Assembly: GCF_001638985.1 (NCBI RefSeq)
Contig: NW_017265141.1
Location: 1,233,001-1,297,000 of the forward strand
DNA length: 64,000 nucleotides
Source of the DNA: Phycomyces blakesleeanus NRRL 1555(-)
Lineage: Eukaryota > Mucoromycota > Mucoromycetes > Mucorales > Phycomycetaceae
Direction of reading: 5' to 3'
Part shown: in pieces, positions 48,496 to 59,664 of the stretch
How positions within the stretch are numbered: the stretch's first letter is position 1
Layout: every line of letters begins with the position of its first letter
Translations under genes and position numbers: made by a program
Notes under the pieces: model-generated
What the model saw: only the letters and a program-made list of their open reading frames with translations
Database searches by the model: none
Told to the model about the DNA's origin: nothing

Positions 48496-50334
48496 CTAGC
48501 TTTCTTCACCCATACTAGCTAATTGAGAATGTAGAGACAGACCAGGGAAAATTGAGTTTTGGCGGATATTCGTGATCTGATTTGACAGGGTAGGCGTTAG
48601 ACACTGTCCATCATAGTTAACAGAATGTTCATATGAATTGTGCGGTACAAGAGGCGTTTGTTCATTACAGGGTACATTAATAGCTTCTGAAGAAAAACTC
48701 ATTTTGCCCACTGGTTCAAAATCGTGCTTAATATCAGGCGACTTCCACTCCTGGACTCCTGGACTGGGCCGGTTTCGATTAGATGTAATGAGATACACAC
48801 CCATAAATTCAGTGAAACAACCCACTAGGAACCTGTGTAAAATTTCAAATGAAAAAATTATTATTGTGATGAGTCACACAATTGTATCATTGCTATGATA
48901 CTACAGATCAATGTCTATTATATATTTTTTCTTTTAAAAATATATATATAGAATCTTACCAGCTTATATGCATACAATCTTCATCATCAAAATCGTGATA
49001 AATAACAGCACTGCCAACAATAGCAGATATAGTGAACAGAACAAATTGGGTTGGGATAACTGCTGTAGAATCAAAACGTTGGAGTGCTTTACTAAGATAC
49101 TTAATTTGCATGATGGCTGATGATACCAGAACAATGATCAGGACATAAGATATGGTGTAACTACTCAATTTTCAGAGTTAGTTTTTGAAATGTCACAATT
49201 TTTTAAAAAGAAAAAGAAAACATACGTAAATAGACGATAAAGTGTAAGATTAAGGAGAGAAGAAAGACTTTTGGTGGCAAGGACAGTGTAAGCGCCATAG
49301 ACTGCTACAAGTCCAAGATCGATTAAAATATTCTTCTGGCCATGGCGTGGGGACAGAAGACTGAGTACGAGAATTAAAAGGATTGTAAGGAGATAAAAAA
49401 CTAACGATCGCGTCTGAAACAAGGCTTCAGTCACCAGTTCAGGTGTAAGCTTTTTTTTTGTTGGTGTATGTTCCAAATGATATAAAGTAAAAAAAAATAG
49501 AAAAGAATCCCCAAAAATGTAAGTAAAATATACAGCATATAAACCATGACAGTTTAAATATATCCTTTCTTTACCTTGGTTTCTTTGCTTCTTGAACTAA
49601 AGACTACAGCTGCTGCACCTGCCATGGCAAGTAGAATACCCATAAAATCTCGTTTTCTGAATGCCTCGTTGAGCAAAAAAGGTGCCAACATCGCATTGGA
49701 AATCAGGGTAGTAGTACCCAAGGGTGCAATAATTGATGCTGGCGCAAACCCGTATGCTAATTAAAATTAAAAAATATTAATAAATAAATAAACAATCAGT
49801 ATACATATATACAAATTGCCTGAATATTTATTACCAGTAAAGTTGCCAATCTCGCCGCAGATCATTAATAATATTCCTATCCACCATGTCTTGGAATACA
49901 AGTAATGCATGTCGTCTTTGATTACTGCTGTATGAATTTCAGGGGAATGATGTCTATTGGCTTGTTCGAGCGTATTAGGGGTTATCTCAGATATTGAAGA
50001 GGATGTGCATGAAGAACATGGTGATGTATTATCGAGTTTTTCGACCGACAACTGATTGTGCTATTGATGAAAAAGATGAGTTTTGATCGAGAAATAAGGT
50101 GGACGGCTTACAGCTAACTTTTGGACATTGAGTGCAAAGGAGATGAGGATCTATTAAGAACAAGAAATAATAAAAGTTTATAAGTATAATAAAACAATAT
50201 AATAATGACATGAATCACGAGAAACAAAAATAATAAAAGGATTGTTTGTTTACATTGCCAACGATGGCCAGTCCGATTCCAACCAAGGAATCAACTTCGG
50301 TAATTCCTCTTTCAAATGCTTGGGAGGAGGCCAT
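48496..50334 (-). CDS. NIPA-type magnesium transporter
   Basis: Seven exons: 50254-50334, 50112-50150, 49835-50060, 49575-49756, 49226-49449, 48960-49163 and 48496-48832, giving 430 residues. Nine or so membrane segments are visible, starting with LVGIGLAIVGNILISFALNV. NIPA-family marks are WWIGILLMICGEIGNFTAYG, FAPASIIAPLGTTTLISNAM, FLLNEAFRKRDFMGILLAMA and IPTQFVLFTISAIVGSAVIY. A Ser/Thr-rich hydrophilic loop (about residues 50-85) follows the first helix, and the last 95 residues form a cytosolic tail. NIPA proteins move Mg2+ in plasma or endosomal membranes; this is the expected role. Confidence 0.9.
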
Positions 50335-52729
50335 TAGGGTCTTTGTAGAGACAGGTTTTTATGGAATGCCAATAAGCAAAGTGGCTCGTAGCCGGTTGAA
50401 AGTAGACAGATGTCTACTGTTAAATATGAAGAAGAATGCATGCAAACCTCCAAGTCCAAAACGTGGATGTTGGTATGGATATGTGTGTATGTGTTACAAT
50501 GAAAGCCTCTCGTTCTTCATCTACCAACCTATTACACTATTTCTGGAAAGTGAAGTCGTACCTGCTGCAAATTGATGTCGCACTTGTTCAAAAGTGAATG
50601 CCGCCAGTCCTAAAAATAAATGTCACCATCTTGGCAAATCAGATGTCGTATTTCAAGGATGCCTTGTTGCACCAGGGCTGGCGTTTTTTGGATTATGTAA
50701 AGCATACTAATGTTTACGCCCAAGATTTACTTCTTTAATTACCTATATCATAAAGAGTGTACAACTTTGTATGAAGATAGAAAAGAAACTATTTTTAAAT
50801 ATTTCTGTAGCCAGAAAAGAAAACTCAAATAACAGTGTATAAAGAAAAGTATAGCTTTGGAACATTAGGATCTTATAAATATCATTTGTTCAAATTATCT
50901 CAAGGAAACAACAAAATAAAAGGCATTTATATTGGAGAAAAGATAAAGGCTAATGATAATTCTAAAGTTGATTCTAATGTTGGAATTAGAGAGCGAAAAC
51001 CCGGGAAAGCAAAACATGATTGTGTACCACGCACAGATCAAAATAAAGTGAAATGTGTCCAGCTATTGTTTGAAAATTATCTGATCGACTCTGCATTGTG
51101 AATCAATTTAGAATTCATGTTCATGCGACACAGAAATGAATTAGATACTGCAAAAAAGATATAGAAAGAAAAAAATATATTGTTAGCATCTTTGAGGAAC
51201 ACAAAAAGGCCAATTTCACACATAATTTTAAGTAGCCTTTAAAGAAAACCATTTTAGATTTAATTGTTAAAACTTGGCAGTAACCTTGGTAAAAAGATGT
51301 TACATAAACCCTTGGCATGTATGTTACATAAACCCTTGGCATATATGTTACAGCAACTGTAATAGTCATTTACAGGATTTAAAGTATCCAAAACCACTCT
51401 ATATGTCTTTGTGAGAAATCATTACAATATCTCTCTTAAAAAAAGAAGTTCGGTATCTCTAAATAAACATAGAAAAAAAATGAATGAACGCATATACAAA
51501 AACAATTCAATTAAACTTAAAAGTGAGGAAAACTCGGTATAGGTGATGCTAAGCATATAATTTGAGATTACTCCTGTACTCACACAGTACTCCACAATTT
51601 GGGTTCCAAATTTGGAAAGCTGAAAATCGAAAGTAATAAGCTCGCGTCTTTGATGACTAAACTGTAAGCTACACATTGATACTCTAATTCAAAGATTTTA
51701 CCCTTTTTTTTTATAAAAAAACTTATAGGAACTTTGAGAATTCATTGAACCTGAAGATAATAAACTCTTAAGTATTGGATAAAAAGTCTATCGAACAAAA
51801 CATAGATACTTTGAATCTTCTAAGCTTCATCCCCATATCCAAGGTGCGTGTACTTTTTTATACATAGAGTTGCACAAGGCTGGATAAACTACAACGGTTA
51901 CGCCATTTGTCATATCATTAAATCTTGGCTTTTGAAGGTATGTAGTACTATCTGGACGGATATTTACCATTTTAATATGCTTCAATTTCTTATAGATTGC
52001 TACTGCTTAATATTACGCTGTCTAAGTACAAAAAAATATTAGGAAACATAAAAATGTCAATATAGTGAGCCAATTCAAAGAATTCGTTTTTAATTGTTAT
52101 GTATAAATATGTATGCATCATTATTGTCATATTCAACACTGTAATAAACTGACATAGCCAAGTTATGTAGTTGATAGAGGTGCGACATTAGTGCACGGAA
52201 AGAGAAAAAAGCTACACGTTCTATTGTTTAAGGGTACCGCCAGTCAACTACATCCTCCCCTGATTCATTGCTTTGATAAAGGCAATATAACATTAAAGTC
52301 TAAAGGCTGAAGGTGCCAAGGAGTTTTGTGGTATGTCAGTCCATTATAGCGTAACTAGTAATGCTAAGCAATTACTTTTACCCTTAAATGTAAATATTTT
52401 AAGTATATATCCATTGTACGTATGTTCGTTGTATGTATACTCGTAGTATGTATATTACCCTAAAGAAGAAGAAAAAATAGGCGATTTTAGTGAATTGTTG
52501 CAAGTTTTACGGTGTTTAAAGTGTCTTGTAGTTGAATTCTAATTAAGCATCAATTTCTACTCCACCATGTTTTTTGCAGTCAAAGCAAAACATATCTTTC
52601 TTGGATTTTTCAACCCATTACAAAACTAAATAGTAAATTTTTCAAATATAATGGCTTACCAGTGGTAGCTTGAGTGGGTCCTAAGCGGTAACCTGGACGG
52701 AATGTTTTTTATCTTCTTTGAATTCTATT
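50335..52729. other. Gene-poor region
   Basis: Part of a 7-kb stretch without intact genes. It has a 24-bp tandem repeat at 51297-51352 (two full copies and a partial of ATGTTACATAAACCCTTGGC plus four bases). Short open frames at 50835-51101 (+) and 51422-51676 (-) resemble no family I know. Confidence 0.45.
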
Positions 52730-53734
52730 CAGTCTGTCTCAAACGACGACCCTCCTGGAGATCTTCTTCTGCTTGTCTTCTAGCACTTACAACTTTAATG
52801 GTACGGGTAAATCTATTAGGAAAAGTACCATGTTTAAGTCGGTTAATTATATACCAGAAGTTCAGTGCAGCAGCAAGATCTCTATTTCACAAATTATTCT
52901 CAAACTCTAACGAAGACATGTCCTCGAAACAATTTTGATTTGGTAAATCTGTATGGATTTATAAAAAGTATCAGTAATAGAAAAAATGATGGCTAGTTGT
53001 AATATTCACCTTAGAAGACTATGACAGGTTACAGTTGGCCATTTGGTGGGGCTATATTAGCGAGAGTTTTCGACTTGTTTGAAGGTTCGAAGGGAAAGGT
53101 GGGAGCACGAAAAATAGTGCTTGGAGGTACTAAATGTATCAAACAAACAAAGATCAAATTCATGCTTACGAAGTAGATATCTAAATACTACACCATTGGT
53201 TGGTTCATGACTATGGCTATACGATACAGACCAGTTTTTTACCATTAATACAGAAGGTCAACTAAATCCAGAACTGACGTTGCTTCCTAGACATTCTTTA
53301 GCTTTGGATTGGTTAATATAGAAGGAAAGGCGAAACTTGGGGACTAAATATTGATGGCTGGTTTGAATTTTGGTATTTGCGTAAAATAAGCAGAGTATAG
53401 ATATAATTACAGTAATATAGGCATAGTCGTGACAATAAATAAGCTCACAATTTTACCTTGTCATTTCTGTTATATAGAAGGCAGTGCTATGATCAAACAG
53501 CAACAAAAAGACATTAGCAAAAATATCTTGTGTAATATATTTGTCAAGATCGAAGAATGGATCGCGTGATAACTTGGTAAGAAATATGTATCTCATAAGT
53601 GTGAAAGTGTGGGTGACAATTGTGTGGACTTTAGCGACAAGGACTTGTAGAGGTCTAAGGAGGTCTGGATTCCACCCTGTTGTCTTTATTGATGCCTTGA
53701 CAGTAAGGACTTGGAATGGTGTAGCTTCGTTCAT
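52730..53734 (-). pseudogene. Degraded TnpB/Fanzor-like (OrfB-type) transposon ORF
   Basis: Read on the minus strand, broken fragments appear in the right order. First, 53734-53453 has RPLQVLVAKVHTIVTHTFTL, the helical N-terminal part. Next, 53245-53057 has NWS...HEPTNGVVFRYLLRKH and a DTFSTSK block from the RuvC-like core, then KWPTVTCHSLLR. Last, about 52940-52730 has NRDLAAALNFWYIINRLKHG, which carries the final acidic residue region of such nucleases. Stop codons, a frame change and the loss of the segment that should hold the first catalytic Asp show that it is dead. Recognition rests on memory of mucoralean proteins of this type; a search would be needed to confirm the exact family. Confidence 0.6.
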
Positions 53735-54879
53735 TGTCTTCTAATCCACAATGGACCAGAGATATGAGGTTTGGGCAGTACTTTTGAAAGTGCCAATTTG
53801 TAGTGATATACTAAGATATTGAATAAGTATATATGCTGCAGGTCAGTTAATAGATTACTTACAAGAGTAAAGAACAAAGGTATCTAGAGTTTAAAATTCT
53901 TGCCTGTCAATTGTGCTGTCTTTTATAGACTTTTTCTTTTATATATCATCTGTGACCTTGACACATGAGAATATAGTACGTAATCAGCCAGATAAATGTA
54001 ATGATTGATTGATATAAAGGAGAGCTGCCTAAAGGTATTAATCATTTCGGTAGTATTCTGCAAATACATCAAAATAAAATTTAGCTCCTTTTATCTGTAT
54101 TGGCGTTTTATATTCATTGTTCTGAATTTTGTGTACATATCACTAAAAACTTACTCAGAATATGTGTGGGTGTGTATACTTTATCTTGAAGAATAGTGCA
54201 TAGCCATTGTATTGCTTGCAAACCTTCTTCAAGCCTTTTATCATAAGAATTGAATAATAATAATAATAAGATGGCAAAGGTAATAAAATTAATATGATTT
54301 ATTTGAAGGACTAACAACTTTGATACTTCTAGCAGTTAGGCTTAGGGGGATATTCAATTATCATTATCTTGGTTTTTAATTTAAGAAGCCATCACCATAC
54401 AATAATAACCGTTATTAAAAAAAGATATTGAGTACTATTAATGATCCTTGGCTGATATGTTTTCTTTCATAACTTCAAAATTCATATGTACAATATGCTT
54501 GATTAGAGTACCCATAAATACAGTGCCTATCCCCAAATTCTCCACAAGTAAGTTATACTTTTCTAATTTGATATTAAGGTAGCTACTCTTACATAAATTA
54601 ATTATGCTCTATTTTTGACTTTGCTTTTATATGGAGTTTCCCATCAACTTTACATAAAGTACAAAATTTCTGTAAATTTTGGCCAAGTCAAGACATCAGA
54701 AAATCTAGCCTTTCTTTTTTTCTTAGATGCTTGGATGCTTAGTTTTTATTTTTTGTAAATTCGTCACAGCCAATAATTCTTCGAGTTAAAATATCGCTAT
54801 ATCCAACAGTTAGGCATCCTGAACTGGTGAAACCGCCTAATGTCTTTTATCCAAGCTTAAAAATTAAACATTTCAAGTA
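53735..54879. other. Gene-poor region between transposon relics
   Basis: AT-rich sequence with no recognisable coding or RNA feature. It may include flanks of the relics on either side. Confidence 0.4.
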
Positions 54880-54903
54880 TTCCTAAAAAATATGTCTCCA
54901 TTT

Positions 54904-55120
54904 CCTTTTCAGAGTATAGTAAACATGGTGGATATTAGACCAGCTGTACCTACCCAACCCCGTTATCTTGCCCAAGTAGTCTCGAATGTGCTTAATCGGG
55001 TTAATATCAGGAAATTGAAAAGATCAGGCAGACAGAAACTACACCTTGTAGTCTTTCTCGTTTTTAATCGCCATACTTGTATGGCATCTGGAGTAGTATT
55101 CCGGATGTTTAAAAGGCATT
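54904..55120 (-). pseudogene. Tc1/mariner transposase fragment
   Basis: One minus-strand frame reads YSRCHTSMAIKNEKDYKV, a stop, a few residues, a second stop, then FPDINPIKHIRDYLGKI. These are the 'RCHTS' block after the second catalytic Asp and the PDLNPIEHxWDxLG block after the third position of Tc1/mariner DD[DE] transposases, at normal spacing. Two in-frame stops and the lack of upstream catalytic domain show a dead remnant. No terminal inverted repeats were found. Confidence 0.7.
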
Positions 55121-57446
55121 TGGTTGACTTTTTAAGTAAAAAAAAAATCGCTAATGATAATAATAGGTTGGCTTATATCAAAGCCTATGTGTACTCTTTT
55201 TCATATTTCCAGCCTTATTTCTATGGCCTTGGCACCCCTACCAGAACATTTCAAACTTTCATTGTCTGAGACAAAAGTAGAGCATATCCGTGTGTTTCTA
55301 AGCTTAATAAATATGCGAGATTCACTAATCCCACCGAGCTTAATATGATACTTATCCGATTATAATATGTATCCTCAATCTGAAATGCATCATTTGAATG
55401 TGCTTTATTCAATTTTGAGAGTTTCATCTAATTAGCTTTCAAGATCGAAGCCTTTTTCTATCTCTTTTATATATTTATTCGAGAGTGTACTCGTCAGTCG
55501 TGAAAAAAGAAACTACTGGATGTCGTGAGTATTGTGAGAATGGTATTCTTTTTTAGCCCAAATCTACCATGTTTGATCTCCTGTTGTATTGCAAAATATA
55601 TCTATTACTTTTATTTCATTAAATTTAAACATCTCCCTAACTTTTTTTGCTATATTGCGTGAAACATTTTCTTTGTACTGCTAGAGTGTTCTGACTACAA
55701 CGAATATTTTGGATTGAGTTGCTCAGCAATGAGGCATTGGTCAATACAATGTACAAATTTCTCATATATGTTGAATGCGCGAGTTACATTTTACAATTTT
55801 GCATTTTCGTTGGGTAAAAAATAAAAAATATTTTGGTACAATTAGTCTTGTGATCAGTTATGAATAGTGTTGTGTAATTTTGAAAAAAGGTTTGGTTTTT
55901 TGAAAAGTTATCCTTATTTTCATTCAAATATATATATCCAAATATGAGCTTGCATTTGTCTTTTATAGATATGCTGGATATATATACAATATATACTTTT
56001 CTAAGAGCCCTAGGCTTGACTTATAGCCTTCTCAAACCCAATGATCGTCCCATAAAACCTAATGTGCATCAAAATTCTCTCTCGAGAAAGGTGTTTTTGG
56101 TAGTACAGTATCTTCGGTTGAGTTTGGGACAATAAGAAAAATTATGAGACAATCGTTAAGTTTATTGAGACGAGTTTCATTAGATTTTTTTTATTCCCAT
56201 ATTTCTAGACCAAGATAACACTGTAGTTTATTCAGCATTAATTTTATGGGTAATTGTTAAATATACTCCGTATCCGTTTTAGATACATCAATTTCAGCAC
56301 GAAGTATGTCACTGCCAAAGTTTGTTTGATTACAAGCCTCAAGAAATACCTCGGTAGTTGATTTCTCCACAGGAACTTTATTTGCTGTCTGCTCTTTAGC
56401 AATTGAGTACAATGTTTGTAAAGTGGTGTTGTCCCGGTATTCAATTGATAGCAAAGAGCGTTTTTGAGAGAGAGAGAAAAAGTACGCGATTGCCATCATG
56501 GGGGTGGGGAGCAGTTTCTGTAGCCTATGCGATTATGTTCTGGTCAAGGATGCAATATTTTTCAGCCCAGTATTTACTGGGAATTTGTTTTGCAAATGGG
56601 AAAGAGGCTTCCTCAAACTCCAAGCTGATACCATTACGAGTCGCGTGAGTACAATATCGCTAACTCTAGTGGGGCGATATTTTCAGGATGGAAGACAAGC
56701 GTTTTCTGATGGAAGACGACATTTTGATTATCCCAGACCATAAATTATAGCTGGTCCCTAAGGATACATAATGCTCGTATCAAGATTTTTTTGTGCTTTG
56801 AAAGAAATAAGAGGGTGAGTGGGAATTACTTACTAGCCGATGCTTCCAAACAGATTTTGGCTTTTTTCAATGATGAGCATTGAGTAATTTACCGGTTATA
56901 TATACAATAGGTGAAATAAAGAGAAAGTCATCGCATGCATAATAAGACCAATAAATAGTAAAATATCCAGCAATATTCCATCACGAAGTGTGTAATGACA
57001 ACAAATTCGTATACTCTTCTGTCTAACTGGCTATTGATATAATATATTTGTGACTAATTATTATTATTTTATGGCCATGTCTAAATTTAGGATTACTAAT
57101 TGAATATCTTGTATGAATTTCAGGACACACCACTTTACCCTGAAGGATTAGAGAAAGACACTGGGTCCATAGGATCGCTGCTTTTCTATCCATTTCTCTG
57201 TTAAATTGATTTTTCTTGGTTCATTTGGTGCATTCCGTTTTTGCACCAAATTGATTTTTGCTGGTGCACCAATAATTTCTGGAAAGGGTGTACTGTAGAA
57301 TGGATTGGACTCCGCATGGAGATCAAGTCCCTCGTTTATGACTATTGTCTCTCCGCTTAATTTCGTTATAAACGTGGGCCTGGGCACGCTATTACCTTCC
57401 TTCTTCTCCCGAGAAAAACTTGTTTGTCTTTTATTGATTTGGCGTC
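55121..57446. other. Gene-poor region upstream of the coiled-coil gene
   Basis: No recognisable gene. Open frames near 56257-56499 (-) and 56403-56743 (+) overlap on opposite strands and match nothing known. A 79-codon minus-strand ORF at 57148-57387 lies head-to-head with the next gene. The last 100 bp probably include its promoter. Confidence 0.4.
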
Positions 57447-59357
57447 ATGGCAACCGCCGAGAGCAGTCCCGACTCACGGCGACAGAGTGCAGCTACAACA
57501 AGCTGGCTCAAACAACGACCTCAGAATACAGGAAATCCAGCTGAAAAACAACGCACAGTTGATAGAGAGCTAGAACGTATCAAAAGCTTAGCAATGGTAT
57601 CATCCGTGTGGCAAAAGACAGGACCAGAAGATATTCCCGTTGGACATTTTGTACCAACACCCTCTCCCTCGACGTCCGCCTCTTCACAAAATACATCCTT
57701 AAGTCGAACAATATCTTGTCCCAATACGAACGACGGACAACCCCGAGTAAGACGCAACAGCAGCTTAGGGAGCCTTAATGGACCTCTTTACAGTGCACTC
57801 GACAAAGCCTATAGGTCATACGGTATAGAACCCCCGGAAAGAGTACGAGAGCGACGAATAAGTCTCCAGAACACAAAACTCCTGACCATGCATCCAGGGT
57901 TGGTGCCGGCCACGGTGTCTGAGGGTATCGAAAGTGAATTCGGTAACCACACACCACAAAGGGTGTTACCAAACCAACGAGAAAGTCTAGCTGGAACGTG
58001 CGAACTAATTCGGTCTACGACGCATGAGACAATCAATGTTGAATCAGGATCGGACAGAGTGCTGCTCCGGCAGACCCTGTCGTCCATTATCCAACAAACT
58101 GGTAGTGACATTGCTCAACAAACCGCAGCCTTGGAAGCATTTTGGTTGGACAGTGTTTCTGCCTCCAACAAAGAAGTGCTGCATTACCGCCAGCAGCTGG
58201 CAGCACAGGACAAAACAATGCAAAACACGTTAGAGCAATTCCTTGCAGAAAAAGAAAAAGAATCCCATCGCGTTCGTCAATTAACTGAGTTGGTTCTCAA
58301 ACAAGATCGTCTTATTCAAGGACTCGAACAAAGTCTGGAATTGCAGCCTACTTTGCCACTCCAAGTCTCTCCTGAGGCATGGGGCCCGGCAGCTATTAGC
58401 GAGTCGCGGGCCGAACTACGTGTACTACAGTCGGAGATGGCTACAATGAAGAAGACAAAGATGAGCTTAGAGCGTGCTATGGGAGCTTTGGAGGGGGAAG
58501 TTGAGATGAGCCAAGGCCAGGTGCGTATGATGATGCTTGTCTCGACTGAAATCCAGAACGACTTTGATGCCCAGACACGCATAATACAAGATCGCGTGCT
58601 TTCTCTCGAGAACCAATTGAAGTCAAAGGATGCTCTTATATTTGAGCTTTCGATGAACAATAGCACTAAACGCAATGTCACAGAATCTACACCCCGAGAG
58701 ATGCGTCGTCGTACTAACAGTAATTCTACTTTCGGTTCTTCGGTTATATCAATGCATCCCTATGATCAAAGACAAACAGATGACGATCGTACGGTTGATA
58801 CATCACACTTCTCTATAACATCATCACGGAGTCAATCAACAAAGGCTGTGCATACAAAACGTCGTAGTAGTGCCAATACTTTAAGTACTTCATCTCATAT
58901 ATCGTATGTTGCTCGCTGGGCGGACATCAACCTCCCACCTGCCACTCCCCCGCCATCTGAGCCCCTCCCTCCTCTGCCCAACACCGAACCATTAGCGCGA
59001 CCTCAGCGCTCCTTCTCCGCAACTCGTCCCTATTCTCCTCCAACTCCCACTACTACTGACCCAAAGCATTCATCTGTGGACACGATAGCTCCTTTCATTA
59101 CCCAAGATATCGATCAAGATGAGTTTGATATTGATAGTGTTCTTGAGCCACCGCCTGTCTCTGTGACAAAGGAAATTGATGAAGTTTATGCCTGGCAAGC
59201 CAGCACATCAGAGCACCTCCCAGGTACAACAAAATGGATGGACGATCCCGAAAGCGGTGGGCGTAGACCTCCACCAAGCCGACCCTCCTCTTCTGAGAAA
59301 ACACATTCTGCGTTCTGGAAAGGCATGAAGAAGAAGTGGATGGTCAGAGAGAAATAA
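57447..59357 (+). CDS. Intronless coiled-coil protein of unknown function
   Basis: One uninterrupted frame of 636 residues. Residues 1-210 are Ser/Thr/Arg-rich and disordered. Residues about 215-425 are helical with heptad patterns (RQQLAAQDKTMQNTLEQFLA, LTELVLKQDRLIQGLEQSL, LRVLQSEMATMKKTKMSLER, RVLSLENQLKSKDALIFEL). Residues 425-636 are Ser/Pro-rich, with a proline tract (PPATPPPSEPLPPLP), which is a candidate SH3 ligand, and a basic end SAFWKGMKKKWMVREK. I do not recognise a family. A cytoskeletal or polarity scaffold would fit the layout but is only a guess. Codon use is less biased than in the RP genes. The length, order of regions and clean stop make it a real gene. Confidence 0.8.
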   Translation: MATAESSPDSRRQSAATTSWLKQRPQNTGNPAEKQRTVDRELERIKSLAMVSSVWQKTGPEDIPVGHFVPTPSPSTSASSQNTSLSRTISCPNTNDGQPRVRRNSSLGSLNGPLYSALDKAYRSYGIEPPERVRERRISLQNTKLLTMHPGLVPATVSEGIESEFGNHTPQRVLPNQRESLAGTCELIRSTTHETINVESGSDRVLLRQTLSSIIQQTGSDIAQQTAALEAFWLDSVSASNKEVLHYRQQLAAQDKTMQNTLEQFLAEKEKESHRVRQLTELVLKQDRLIQGLEQSLELQPTLPLQVSPEAWGPAAISESRAELRVLQSEMATMKKTKMSLERAMGALEGEVEMSQGQVRMMMLVSTEIQNDFDAQTRIIQDRVLSLENQLKSKDALIFELSMNNSTKRNVTESTPREMRRRTNSNSTFGSSVISMHPYDQRQTDDDRTVDTSHFSITSSRSQSTKAVHTKRRSSANTLSTSSHISYVARWADINLPPATPPPSEPLPPLPNTEPLARPQRSFSATRPYSPPTPTTTDPKHSSVDTIAPFITQDIDQDEFDIDSVLEPPPVSVTKEIDEVYAWQASTSEHLPGTTKWMDDPESGGRRPPPSRPSSSEKTHSAFWKGMKKKWMVREK

Positions 59358-59664
59358 GTTAGAATTAGTGTATCACTTGGCATAAACCCAAACAAAGAAA
59401 CCGCGTAGCAAAAAAAAGTGTAGCAGCACAAATCCACCAGGCTCTTCTGTTCTCAGCACTGCCTTCATCAACTCCATCCATCAATCATCTTGTTTTTTTT
59501 CTATTTAAAACCTTCTATCTCATTTCAGCATTGTCTTTTTTTTGCCCTTTTACCCCCCCCCCCCCCACCTTAGAACACTTGTTTACATATTTAAAAAAAA
59601 CTTGTACTTTATATATATATATATATAAATAGAAAACAAATACCCAAAAACAAAGAAATACATT
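59358..59664. other. Spacer between convergent genes with poly-C run
   Basis: 3' UTRs of two convergent genes. A run of about 14 C occurs at 59553-59566 and a (TA)n at about 59611-59626. Confidence 0.6.

Noticed and set aside
54892..55269. 125-codon plus-strand open frame
   Set aside because: Antisense to the Tc1/mariner fragment, which reads clearly on the other strand.
57148..57387. 79-codon minus-strand frame head-to-head with the coiled-coil gene
   Set aside because: No recognised family and only 59 bp between the two ATGs; could be a real small gene, but nothing beyond length supports it.
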